A program made the position numbers and the translations under genes. A stretch of DNA of 64,000 nucleotides, taken from Leptothermofonsia sichuanensis E412. Its GTDB lineage: Bacteria > Cyanobacteriota > Cyanobacteriia > Leptolyngbyales > Leptolyngbyaceae. Location of the stretch: contig NZ_CP072600.1 of NCBI RefSeq assembly GCF_019891175.1, positions 434,001-498,000 on the forward strand, in the 5' to 3' direction. Position 1 is the stretch's first letter. Each line of letters starts with the position of its first letter. Positions 16,256-24,488 of this stretch are shown in pieces. The notes under the pieces are model-generated. The model ran no database searches. It had not been told where the DNA came from and worked only from the letters and a program-made list of their open reading frames with translations.

Positions 16256-16576
16256 AAAATTATCCTCCTTTGAGTCATACACTCATCGTTGGTGTTTCTG
16301 GTCTGAACCCGGGTTAGACACAAAATCACCCTAACAAGGGGATCAAAAACTCGCAACATTTCTTAACAAGAAACGAGTATTGTTACATTCTGAAACAGGA
16401 ACCTCAGATGGGGGGAATGGGCATGAACCCTATGGGTTGGTTCATAGACATCTGAAGGTTCATCCAGAATCACAACGGTCTGGTTACAACGGAACATCGG
16501 CATATATTAAACCCCTGCCAGAATATTAAAAGTGAGGCTGTCTGTGTCGGTCAGAAAATCTCTGGTAGAAGATAGT

Positions 16577-16651
16577 ACTGCTGAATGGACGTATGAATTG
16601 AAGACTTCCAATTCATACAATGTTTAACTCATACCCAGAATCAGTAACGCC
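16577..16651. repeat. 75-bp palindromic repeat (family P), copy 1
   Basis: Family consensus: TGCTGAATAGCC, an inverted pair ATGAATTG-AAG...CTTCAATTCAT, then TCATACCCGAAATCAGCAA. This copy diverges at a few bases. Ten more copies are listed below; orientation varies. Confidence 0.85.
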
Positions 16652-16662
16652 CAGAAGATCTA

Positions 16663-16755
16663 GTAGCCTGTCAACCTTGCAATTGTGAGTCTGGGATCAG
16701 AAGAAGGTTATTATTTTGGGGTTTTCAACCCACAAAATAATTCTTGACAGCCCTC
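16663..16755. mobile_element. MITE type 1, copy 2 (degenerate right end)
   Basis: Starts GTAGCCTGTCAACC after TA at 16661-16662 and contains the same TTTTGGGGTTTTCAACCCACAAAAT core as 12364-12457. The right end reads GACAGCCCTCTGG, decayed from GACAGACCACTA. Confidence 0.8.
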
Positions 16756-16827
16756 TGGCCCTTTTCAAGCGCACCCTTTTTAAGAGCCGAGATTAATGGC
16801 TTTTAGTCCACAAGTAAACTTAGTTGT

Positions 16828-18012
16828 TCACTGTACTACCGCAACCAGAGAACGGAGGCAGCTAACTAACTGGTCAATTTCAGATTCCAGTGTGAAATAG
16901 TGAACGCAGGCACGAACACAATCAGGGCTTAAAATCATGCGAACCATCACATTTTGATTTTCTAACCATTGCACCAGTTGCTTGTGAGACTTGTTCATTA
17001 ACTGAAAGGAAACCAGTCCTGCTTCCGGGGGAAATTGACGCAGACAGGAAATCTGAGGCACATTGACCAGTTGTTCCCAGAGATAATGACTCAGCATTTG
17101 AATGCGCTGGTATCGTTCCTGAGGAGTGCCCCACTGGCAATGCAGTGCGATCGCGGCCCGCAGTCCTGCTAATAAAGGAAAGGCAGACGTTGCAACCTCA
17201 TATCGCCGCCCATCCAATTTCCATCCAGTTGGATAGCCAGTTCCATCCGTCGTGATACCGCGCCACCCGATAAAGGTTGGATGGAGTTCATCCCGCACCT
17301 CTGGTCGGATATATAGCCCGCCTAACCCCTCTGGACCACACCACCACTTGTGCCCCGTGAAAGCGTAAAAATCTGCCTGCAATTCATCCAGACAAAGGGG
17401 CATCACCCCGACAGACTGGGCAGCATCAACCAGAACTCGGATGGGATAACGACCGGGATGGCGATGGCAGACGGACACAATCTCACCCAAAGGCAACACC
17501 TGTCCGGTATTCCACAGGATGTGGCTGAGGGCAACCAGACGGGTATTGGGTTTCAGGTGCCGGGCGATCGCCTCCACTGGACTGCCTTGGTTCAGGGTTG
17601 CCCTGAGGGGGCAGGTTGAAACCTCAATCCCAAACCGGCGTTGAATTTCTTGCCCGGTGGCTATGACACTGTGATGTTCGCAATCAGTCAGCAACAGATG
17701 ATCGCCGGGCTGCCAGTTAATTCCCCAGAGGGCAATGTTGCAACCCATCGAGACATTCTCTGTCAGGGTCATGAATTCCGGTGAAGTCCCCAGTTCAGTG
17801 GCAATCTCCCTTCTTAATGCCTCCATCTGCTCTATCACCCAGGCATAGGCTTTGTTTGAAAACGGCCCCAACGCCTGAATCTGCTGATAGGACTGAAGAA
17901 TAGCAGCGATCGCAGCTTCCGGCATGGGTCCCTGCCCACCATAGTTGAAATACGCCTTATCCCGCAATCCTGGAAACTGTTGACGATGGCGTTCAAGGGT
18001 AGAGATATTCAT
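16828..18012 (-). CDS. Class V aminotransferase-fold PLP enzyme, C-DES-like (L-cysteine/cystine lyase)
   Basis: A 394-residue fold-type I PLP enzyme. The lysine expected to bind PLP is K222 in FTGHKWWCGPEGLGG; the Asp/Gln pair before it is LVDAAQSVG. Its HKWWCGPEGLGG segment and overall length resemble Synechocystis C-DES, which cleaves cysteine or cystine to pyruvate, ammonia and sulfide or persulfide and can feed iron-sulfur assembly. It lacks the C-terminal mobile Cys loop of group II SufS-type desulfurases. Isopenicillin-N-epimerase-like or related activities cannot be excluded. It is monocistronic, surrounded by repeats. Confidence 0.78.
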   Translation of the reverse strand: MNISTLERHRQQFPGLRDKAYFNYGGQGPMPEAAIAAILQSYQQIQALGPFSNKAYAWVIEQMEALRREIATELGTSPEFMTLTENVSMGCNIALWGINWQPGDHLLLTDCEHHSVIATGQEIQRRFGIEVSTCPLRATLNQGSPVEAIARHLKPNTRLVALSHILWNTGQVLPLGEIVSVCHRHPGRYPIRVLVDAAQSVGVMPLCLDELQADFYAFTGHKWWCGPEGLGGLYIRPEVRDELHPTFIGWRGITTDGTGYPTGWKLDGRRYEVATSAFPLLAGLRAAIALHCQWGTPQERYQRIQMLSHYLWEQLVNVPQISCLRQFPPEAGLVSFQLMNKSHKQLVQWLENQNVMVRMILSPDCVRACVHYFTLESEIDQLVSCLRSLVAVVQ

Positions 18013-18019
18013 GGGGGTG

Positions 18020-18062
18020 CAGGGAATGGGAGACAGGGGACAGGGGACAGGGGACAGGGGAG
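18020..18062. repeat. GGGACAGG simple tandem repeat
   Basis: Short tandem iterations of GGGGACA, about five units. The same polymer type appears near 20070, 41290, 44925 and, in coding sequence, in the ABC ATPase gene at about 15955-15980. Confidence 0.7.
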
Positions 18063-18112
18063 TAATCTAGAGTTTAAAGCTTAGGAATGAGGATTTTATA
18101 ACCTGAAATTTC

Positions 18113-18170
18113 ACCACAGAGACACAGAGAACACAGAGCTATTCCTTAGTGCCCTCTGTGTCTCTGTGGT
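18113..18170. repeat. ACCACAGAGACAC palindrome (family H), copy
   Basis: ACCACAGAGACACAGAG and its complement CTCTGTGTCTCTGTGGT enclose a short loop. Related copies are at 37589, 59261, 62147 and, with a nested insert, 13727. Confidence 0.85.
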
Positions 18171-18264
18171 AAAACCCTGAGTTTTCGGTTTATTTAATTC
18201 ACGATCCTTAGGGCTGAAAATTGCAGAAAGGAGAATGCAATGAATCTTTCAGCTTTCAACTTTA

Positions 18265-18359
18265 TATAGCATTTCTCAATTGAATGAGGTACGGGGATGT
18301 GAGGCTCAGTGGGGTGTTCCGCACCCTCACTGTACTTCACACCCTTGAAAAGGGCTATA
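18265..18359. mobile_element. TATAGC-ended MITE-like repeat (family T), copy 1
   Basis: Runs from TATAGCATTTCTCAATTGAA to CTTGAAAAGGGCTATA with an internal palindrome around GGGTGTTCCGCACCC. Other copies: 41194, 51121, 58918, 59718. Confidence 0.85.
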
Positions 18360-18375
18360 ACGCCTCTCCATCTCC

Positions 18376-18939
18376 CTAAGATGCCTGACTCGATTGCCAG
18401 TCCTCCTCATCCTGCACAGACTGACGCTTGAACTGAATATTTCTCAGGTGTTTTTTAACTGTGTCTTCCGCGATATAAAGCTCGGTTGCGATCTCTCTGC
18501 GTTTGTATCCTGCTCGTCGCAGAAGCCAGATTTCCGTTTCGCGGGGGGTCAGGTTCCATTTTTGTGCTTCCGCGATTGCCAATCCTTGAGTGGCCTGATT
18601 CTGATCCTGTAGTCGCAGCAGAATACAGGCAGATTGAGTGGCCTGTAGTTTTAGCCATTGTGCCCAAATGCGAAGGGTTGTTTCTCCAGTACAAATATCT
18701 GATTCGATCATCAGCGGGCGATCGCCGTACAGATCTTTACTTTCAACAAGGATCTGACAAACCTGCTGAAGTTCTCTGGGGAGTCGATCTGTCTGCTCTT
18801 TGTCCAATTGGGTACAGATGGCGTGCGCGATCGTATTCGCATACATGACTTCCTGCTCATCCGTTAACACCAAAATGCCATCTACAAAACCTTCTAAAAC
18901 AGCTTGAATAAAGGTTTCGGAATTGTTTGAAGTGTTCAT
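18376..18939 (-). CDS. LuxR-type transcriptional regulator with PAS-like sensor region
   Basis: A 187-residue protein. Residues 8-112 resemble a small PAS domain (EGFVDGILVLTDEQEVMYAN at the start). Residues 129-170 form a LuxR helix-turn-helix (LTPRETEIWLLRRAGYKRRE, then IAEDTVKKHLRNI). There is no receiver domain or phospho-acceptor Asp. It would bind DNA in response to a ligand or redox cue; neither signal nor targets are visible. ATG at 18939 was chosen as the only nearby start. No adjacent partner gene. Confidence 0.85.
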   Translation of the reverse strand: MNTSNNSETFIQAVLEGFVDGILVLTDEQEVMYANTIAHAICTQLDKEQTDRLPRELQQVCQILVESKDLYGDRPLMIESDICTGETTLRIWAQWLKLQATQSACILLRLQDQNQATQGLAIAEAQKWNLTPRETEIWLLRRAGYKRREIATELYIAEDTVKKHLRNIQFKRQSVQDEEDWQSSQAS

Positions 18940-19090
18940 AATTCACTCCGGGGGCCTGTATGAATTTTGAGTTTGCATCTAAGACTGCATAAGTTAAACC
19001 AGTCAGGGCAAATAAATTGCAACTTCCTCACAGTTACAATGTTTTTGCTCTAAAGCACTCCTTCAATCGATTCCAGTCTCTTGTAAGGGC

Positions 19091-19160
19091 ATTGCTGATT
19101 CTGGGGATGAATTCAGTGTTAGATCAGAAGACCTTCAATTCATCCGACTATTCAGCAATA
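19091..19160. repeat. 75-bp palindromic repeat (family P), copy 2
   Basis: ATTGCTGATTCTGGGGATGAATT to CATCCGACTATTCAGCAAT. Degenerate, and inverted relative to copy 1. Confidence 0.75.
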
Positions 19161-19275
19161 TCAATGATTGGTGTCTTTAATCTCAACTCTAAGAGGAAGA
19201 TCGGGATTTGACCGTAAGAAAGAGTAATGGCTTTTGTAAGAAACTGTGTGTGTGTAGCCTATGGCACTGTTTCCC

Positions 19276-19775
19276 TCAATGCAAAGGATTGTGGATTAAA
19301 TAAACTGAAGCGCTTAAAATTTCTGGGGGCAGTTTGATGGTATCTCCAGTGAGGATGATCGCCGAGCAGTTCAGGGAAAATAACTGTGCCACCTCCCGGA
19401 ACTGGCGGGCAATTTCAGCCTCATCCAGATAACGGGCAAAATCCTTGAGCCAGAAGACTCCCTTAACTGTAGTGTCTTGAATATGTTTCAAAACTTTGAG
19501 GGGGTCAGCCGTATCTTCAAAGGCAGCCAGTTTTTGGGAACCGGGCGGGGCGCATTCATCAACCCAGCGGTTTTCAGCAGAACCAGGCGATCGCACTAAT
19601 CCCTGGGTAATACTCCCTTCAAACAATTGCATGTTCATATCCTGAACTGCTGTTTGCAAGAAGTTTTGTACCCTTCTTCTTCCACCGTCTCAACGACAAT
19701 CAGCGGGTGAAAAGACAGGATCAGTGTTTGTAGCGAGTAAATATGGGCAGCCAGGGGCATGGTTTTGGGTGGCAT
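19276..19775 (-). pseudogene. AAA-ATPase (Ycf46-like) N-terminal remnant, frameshifted and truncated
   Basis: ATG at 19775 starts PPKTMPLAAHIYSLQTLILS and FHPLIVVETVEEEG, then loses the frame. A one-base change near 19685 would continue into VQNFLQTAVQDMNMQLFEGS and on to KGVFWLKDFARYLDEAE and LPPEILSAS. This matches the N-terminal region of cyanobacterial Ycf46-type AAA proteins. The reading then stops at 19276 before any Walker motif, so the ATPase core is absent. Both the frameshift and the missing core point to a decayed gene. A 127-residue protein from ATG 19659 could still be made. Confidence 0.72.
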
Positions 19776-19905
19776 GGGAGTGCTCTATTCTCCTGTAATC
19801 TCCTGTAAGGTTCCCTATTCCCTGAATTCCTGATCGATTGCTCCAATTCCGAAAAGATGACAACCTCAGCCTTGCATTTCCTCTTATACTGACTCAAGGT
19901 AGGTA

Positions 19906-19980
19906 GTGCTGAATAGCCGTATGAATTGGAACGAAGTTTCAATTCATACAACGCCCAATTCATACCCGAAATCAGCAATT
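19906..19980. repeat. 75-bp palindromic repeat (family P), copy 3
   Basis: Close to consensus: GTGCTGAATAGCCGTATGAA, then GAAGTTTCAATTCATACAAC, then CATACCCGAAATCAGCAA. Confidence 0.9.
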
Positions 19981-20206
19981 CCCTCAAGGTATGGCAGTCC
20001 TGAATCAGTTGTAAGCGTGAGCAGCATTGTGAAAAAGCTGCAAACCCTTATCCTGCCTTTTGCTTTCCCTGTTCCCCGTCCCCTGCTCCCTGTCCTAGAT
20101 TGATTGCGTGAAATCCGAATATACTTTTACGTTGCCTGGACTACAAATTTTGGGATGATTCCTCTGTAATCTAGCTCAGGTAATGGGTGTCAGAGGGTAA
20201 GGAAAT

Positions 20207-20272
20207 CAGGAGTCAGGAGTCAGAAGTCAGGAGCCAGAAGTCAGGAGTCAGGAGTCAGAGTTCAGGAGCCAG
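20207..20272. repeat. CAGGAGT/CAGAAGT degenerate heptamer array
   Basis: About nine 7-base units (CAGGAGT, CAGAAGT, CAGGAGC) in tandem, typical of short tandemly repeated heptamers in cyanobacterial spacers. A shorter array is at about 54007-54045. Confidence 0.8.
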
Positions 20273-20392
20273 TCGCTTGTAATCTTTGAGACTTGAGCCT
20301 CTCAGCTTCTCACTCTCTACTTTTTACTTTCCACTGTTCTCTTCTGACGTTTCACTCTCCATTGCTTATTCCTCCTCTTCTCTACGGCGAAT

Positions 20393-21205
20393 ATGGATCT
20401 CCACACGATTGAAACCTATCTGCGCCCATCTAATCTGGAATCTGTCCCCAATTGGAAACCAGGATGGGCATGGCTGGCTGGAGGGACGTGGTTATTTTCG
20501 GAACCACAGCCTGCCCTGAATACGCTGGTTGATCTGGAACCACTGAACTGGTCAGAGATCGAGATTGAGCAAGACTGTGTGGCGATCGGGGCGACCTGTA
20601 CCTTTGCCCAACTGCTGAGTTACCCGTGGCAACCTGAGTGGCTGGCAGCAAAGGCGTTTCAGGGAGCGGTTTCTGCCCTGGCCGCTTCGTTTAAGGTGAC
20701 CCATCTGGCGACGATTGGGGGTAACCTGTGTCTTGCTCTGGCCGTGGGGGTAATGGCTCCCCTGATGGTGTTACTGGATGCAACTTACGAAATCTGGAGT
20801 CCAAATGGAGGTTCCCGGTCGATCGCTGCCAGGGATTTTCAATTGGGCGTTCAGAAAACTGCTTTACATCCAGGGGAGGTTTTGCGTCGTGTGTTGATTC
20901 CCAAAGCTTCACTGCACTGGCGTACCAGTGTCCAGCGGTTTGGGATTGCGGCCACCGATCCAGCCCTTTCCCTGGTAATGGTTGCCCGCCTGCCAGAAAC
21001 AGGTGCCATCCGTATCAGTCTGGGAGCCTGTGTTCCAGCGCCCCACCTGCTGGTGTTTGAGGATCTGCCTGCGCCACAGCAGGTGGCTGAAATGGGGCGA
21101 TCGCTCCCCTGGCTTCAAGACGCACGGGCAAGCGCCACTTACCGCCAGCATATTACAGAAATATTGATAACACGGGCACTCCAGGAATTAACTCCCGTTT
21201 CCTGA
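20393..21205 (+). CDS. Molybdenum hydroxylase FAD-binding subunit
   Basis: A 270-residue member of the FAD-binding domain family of molybdopterin dehydrogenases (xanthine dehydrogenase/CO dehydrogenase medium subunit). It has the GGTWLF turn (about residues 27-32) and TIGGNLCLAL (about 105-114), both FAD-contacting regions. The C-terminal CO-dehydrogenase flavoprotein domain follows. It would pass electrons from the iron-sulfur/Mo subunit at 21363 to an acceptor. The next gene starts 157 bp downstream on the same strand, so the two probably form one operon. Substrate (purine, aldehyde or N-heterocycle) cannot be told. Confidence 0.9.
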   Translation: MDLHTIETYLRPSNLESVPNWKPGWAWLAGGTWLFSEPQPALNTLVDLEPLNWSEIEIEQDCVAIGATCTFAQLLSYPWQPEWLAAKAFQGAVSALAASFKVTHLATIGGNLCLALAVGVMAPLMVLLDATYEIWSPNGGSRSIAARDFQLGVQKTALHPGEVLRRVLIPKASLHWRTSVQRFGIAATDPALSLVMVARLPETGAIRISLGACVPAPHLLVFEDLPAPQQVAEMGRSLPWLQDARASATYRQHITEILITRALQELTPVS

Positions 21206-21362
21206 AACAGGCTACCCGAATATAGCCGTTCTCACTCTGTTCCCTGTTCCCCGCCATAACACCTGACAACCCTTCCCCGCACCTGGTGGGAATGCCAAAA
21301 GCGAACACGCCTCGCGCCTCACCCCTCCCTCCTCTCTAACACCTGACAACGCTTCCTCCCCC

Positions 21363-24230
21363 ATGCATCCCATTAATCTCAAAGTCAACAACCAGCCTTT
21401 TACCGGACAGTGTTCGCCTGGGACTAGCCTGCTCACTCTGTTACGCGATATAGGATGGGCAGGCGTCCATCGGGTTTGCCAGACGGGGGACTGTGGAGCC
21501 TGTACCGTCTGGTTAGAGGGCACTCCGGTGCATAGCTGCCTGTATCCGGCGGTACGAGCGGAAGGACACCTGATCACCACGATTGAAGGGCTGGCAGCAG
21601 ACGGACAGTTCTCCCCGATGCAGCAGGCTTTCCTGGAAAAGCAAGGCTTTCAATGCGGGTTTTGTACCCCTGGCATGATCATGAGTGCCGAAAAAGTGAC
21701 GTTTGAATCTGAAGGTGAACTGCGGCTGGCAATGCGAGGAAACCTTTGCCGCTGCACGGGATACCAGGCAGTGGTTGACAGTATTCTGCTGGGCAAGGAG
21801 ATGGAAGCCAGGCAACTGGAAGGAGTGGGCAATGCTCCCCCCCCGAACAACCAACCCCAGGCTAACCACTCCCTGCCCCAGATTGGACAGAGCATTCCCA
21901 AGCAGGATGGTCCTGAAATTGTCACCGGGAAGCCAGTGTATACCTCGGATTGGGAACCCGCCGGACTGTTGCACATGAAAGTGTTGCGATCGCCCCATCC
22001 CCACGCACGGATCCGTCACATCAATCCCGAAAAGGCAAAAAATCTGCCTGGTGTTCATCTGATTTTGACCCATCAGGATGTTCCCCGGCGGGCTTATACT
22101 ACGGCAGGTCATGCTGCCCCGGTGCCCGACCCGCTGGATCACTATGTTCTGGACTACAAGGTGCGCTTTATTGGCGATCGGGTGGCGGCTGTGGTTGCCG
22201 ATTCAGTCGCGATCGCAGAAAAAGCCTGTCAGTTAATCGAAGTAGACTACGAAATTCTGCCCCATGTGGTGGATCCGTTAGAGGCAATGGGGCGGGAGCA
22301 GCCGGGCAGCGGGCAGCAGGCAGCGAGCAGCGGGTCCGGGGAGCAGGCAATGACACCACCGCTTGCTGCGCCCATCCTGCACGACGAACCTGAATCCAGC
22401 CAAATTCCTGATGCCAGCCGGAATATTGCCGGCTATGTGGCAATGGAGTCCGGCGATCTGGTGCAGGGATTTGCCGAAGCAGATCGGGTGCTGGAGAAAA
22501 CTTACCGTCTGCCCGCCTTACAGCACACCCATCTGGAGCCTCATGTGTGCACCAGTTGGCTGGATGAGGAGGGAACACTGGTGGTGCGTTCCAGCACCCA
22601 GGTGCCGTTTCATTGCCAGCGAGTGCTGTCGGAACTGTATGACCTGCCGCTGGAGAAAGTGCGGGTCTATAAAGCCAAAATTGGGGGTGGCTTTGGCAAT
22701 AAGCAAGAGATTCTCTGTGAAGACCTGTGCGCTCTGGCAACGCTACGAACAGGACGACCTGTGCAGTGGGAATTTACCCGCCAGGAGGAGTTTACCTGCA
22801 CCAACAGCCGCCACGCGATGATCATTCGCCTGAAGCTTGGTGTCAGGAATGATGGAACCCTGACAGCGATGGATATGGAAGCGATCGCAAACACGGGTGC
22901 CTATGGCAATCATGGCTGTGTTGTCATCTTCCTGACTGGCAATGAATCCATTGGGATGTACCGCTGCGCCCATAAGCGCTTTTTGGGATACGCTGTCTAT
23001 ACCAACACGATGCCTGCCGGCGCGTTTCGCGGATACGGGGCCACCCAGGGCATTTTTGCGATGGAAACCCTGCTGGACGAAATTGCTGCCCAGTTAGAAC
23101 TGGACCCGATTGAGGTGCAACAGAAGAATGTGATTCGTCCCGGTGATGTGATCGCGATCGGGCATGGAGAAGACCACTTTAACCTGATTGGGGGCTACGC
23201 ACTGGATGAATGTTTTGCCAAAGTACTCCAGGCAATGGATTACACCCCCGGTCAGCCCCCGGTTGTAAATGGTCCGCGGCGGCGGGGGATGGGGTTTGCT
23301 GTATCGATGCAGGGCAGCGGTCTGGCAAAAGTTCACACAGCCTGTGTCCATCTTTCCCTCAAGCCAGATGGTCGATTGTGGATGCGAACTGGCTCAGTCG
23401 ATGTGGGGACTGGCTCTGACACTACCCTGCGTCAGATTGCGGCCCATGTTCTGGGGGTGACTGTGAGCGATATTGACATCACAACCGCAGACACCCATAC
23501 AACCCCCTTTGATGCCGGTTCCTATGCCTCAGCCACCCTATACATTTCTGGTCAGGCATCGAAACTGGCCGCCGAAAAGCTCCGTTCCCAATTGTTAGAA
23601 CTGGCCGCTACCCGATTAGAAACTGAGCCAGGAAATGTGATACTTGCTGGTGGCACCTTTGAGGCAAACGGCAACGTCCTCACTTTCCAGGACCTGGCCG
23701 CTACCCCCCATCCCCTCCTCTCCGCTGAATCCGAATACTTTGCCGATGAATCGACGCTGACCTTTGCCGTACAGGGGGTAGAAGTGGAGGTGGACACGGA
23801 AACCGGGAAAGTCTCGGTTCTGCGCTCGGTGCAGGCGATCGATCTGGGGAAAGCCATCAACCCCCGTATTTGTCTGGGACAGGCAACGGGCGGTAGCGCC
23901 ATGGGGATTGGTTATGCCCTGATGGAAGAGCTACTGTTTGATCCACAGGGTAAAATCCTTAATCCTGCCTTCCGCACCTATCGCATTCCCACAGCCGCTG
24001 ATGTCCCGCCCATGGAGGTATTTTTGATCGAATCCCAGGATCCCCACGGTCCATTTGGGGCCAAAGGCGTGGGTGAGATTACCACAAACTGTATGGCTCC
24101 AGCGATCGCCAATGCGATCGCCCATGCCACAGGTGCCCGCCTGACCCAACTACCCATGACACCCGAACGGGTTTGGCAGGCAATCCGGGGGGGCGTTGCT
24201 GATTTTGGGTATGAGTTGGGCGTTGTATGA
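21363..24230 (+). CDS. Molybdenum hydroxylase, fused 2Fe-2S and molybdopterin-binding subunit (xanthine dehydrogenase family)
   Basis: A 955-residue protein. The N-terminus has two 2Fe-2S sites: C39, C44, C47, C59 (plant-type) and C98, C101, C129, C131. The rest is the Mo-cofactor domain, with GGGFGNKQE, AFRGYGATQ and the catalytic Glu E905 in GAKGVGE. It hydroxylates an unknown heterocycle or aldehyde together with the FAD subunit upstream. Low-complexity DNA adds a Gly/Ser/Gln stretch near residues 310-328. The last ten residues (ADFGYELGVV) and the stop come from a 75-bp palindromic repeat at 24194, so the native C-terminus has been replaced or extended. No XdhC-type maturation gene adjoins. 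Confidence 0.92.
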   Translation: MHPINLKVNNQPFTGQCSPGTSLLTLLRDIGWAGVHRVCQTGDCGACTVWLEGTPVHSCLYPAVRAEGHLITTIEGLAADGQFSPMQQAFLEKQGFQCGFCTPGMIMSAEKVTFESEGELRLAMRGNLCRCTGYQAVVDSILLGKEMEARQLEGVGNAPPPNNQPQANHSLPQIGQSIPKQDGPEIVTGKPVYTSDWEPAGLLHMKVLRSPHPHARIRHINPEKAKNLPGVHLILTHQDVPRRAYTTAGHAAPVPDPLDHYVLDYKVRFIGDRVAAVVADSVAIAEKACQLIEVDYEILPHVVDPLEAMGREQPGSGQQAASSGSGEQAMTPPLAAPILHDEPESSQIPDASRNIAGYVAMESGDLVQGFAEADRVLEKTYRLPALQHTHLEPHVCTSWLDEEGTLVVRSSTQVPFHCQRVLSELYDLPLEKVRVYKAKIGGGFGNKQEILCEDLCALATLRTGRPVQWEFTRQEEFTCTNSRHAMIIRLKLGVRNDGTLTAMDMEAIANTGAYGNHGCVVIFLTGNESIGMYRCAHKRFLGYAVYTNTMPAGAFRGYGATQGIFAMETLLDEIAAQLELDPIEVQQKNVIRPGDVIAIGHGEDHFNLIGGYALDECFAKVLQAMDYTPGQPPVVNGPRRRGMGFAVSMQGSGLAKVHTACVHLSLKPDGRLWMRTGSVDVGTGSDTTLRQIAAHVLGVTVSDIDITTADTHTTPFDAGSYASATLYISGQASKLAAEKLRSQLLELAATRLETEPGNVILAGGTFEANGNVLTFQDLAATPHPLLSAESEYFADESTLTFAVQGVEVEVDTETGKVSVLRSVQAIDLGKAINPRICLGQATGGSAMGIGYALMEELLFDPQGKILNPAFRTYRIPTAADVPPMEVFLIESQDPHGPFGAKGVGEITTNCMAPAIANAIAHATGARLTQLPMTPERVWQAIRGGVADFGYELGVV

Positions 24231-24271
24231 ATTGAAACTTCGTTCCAATTCATACGGCTATTCAGCACCAC
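24194..24271. repeat. 75-bp palindromic repeat (family P), copy 4, overlapping a gene end
   Basis: Reads GTTGCTGATTTTGGGTATGA to CATACGGCTATTCAGCACCA. Its first 37 bases encode the end of the molybdenum hydroxylase including the TGA stop. Confidence 0.92.
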
Positions 24272-24488
24272 CTCCGGGGGTAATATTCAGAATTCCTTAG
24301 AAACCGTGCGGGATCAAAAAAGCAGTGGTAGGATCAACGATGGCAATATAACAGAATTCCGACTGACTTACCGGGAATATGTGCCGATAGGATAAAAGTT
24401 CCTGGTTTTGAGCGTGATCTCTTGATGGATCTCTTAATTTTTGTCAGCGGCCGGTTTTCCAGATGCCTCTCCACTTGCACTTGATCCG

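Noticed and set aside
16828-18012. SufS cysteine desulfurase
   Set aside because: The SufS active-site Cys loop is not evident, and the HKWWCGPEGLGG region fits the C-DES lyase group better.
20207-20272. Possible CRISPR-like or regulatory iteron array
   Set aside because: Seven-base degenerate heptamers typical of cyanobacterial short tandem repeats; no replication or partition gene beside them.
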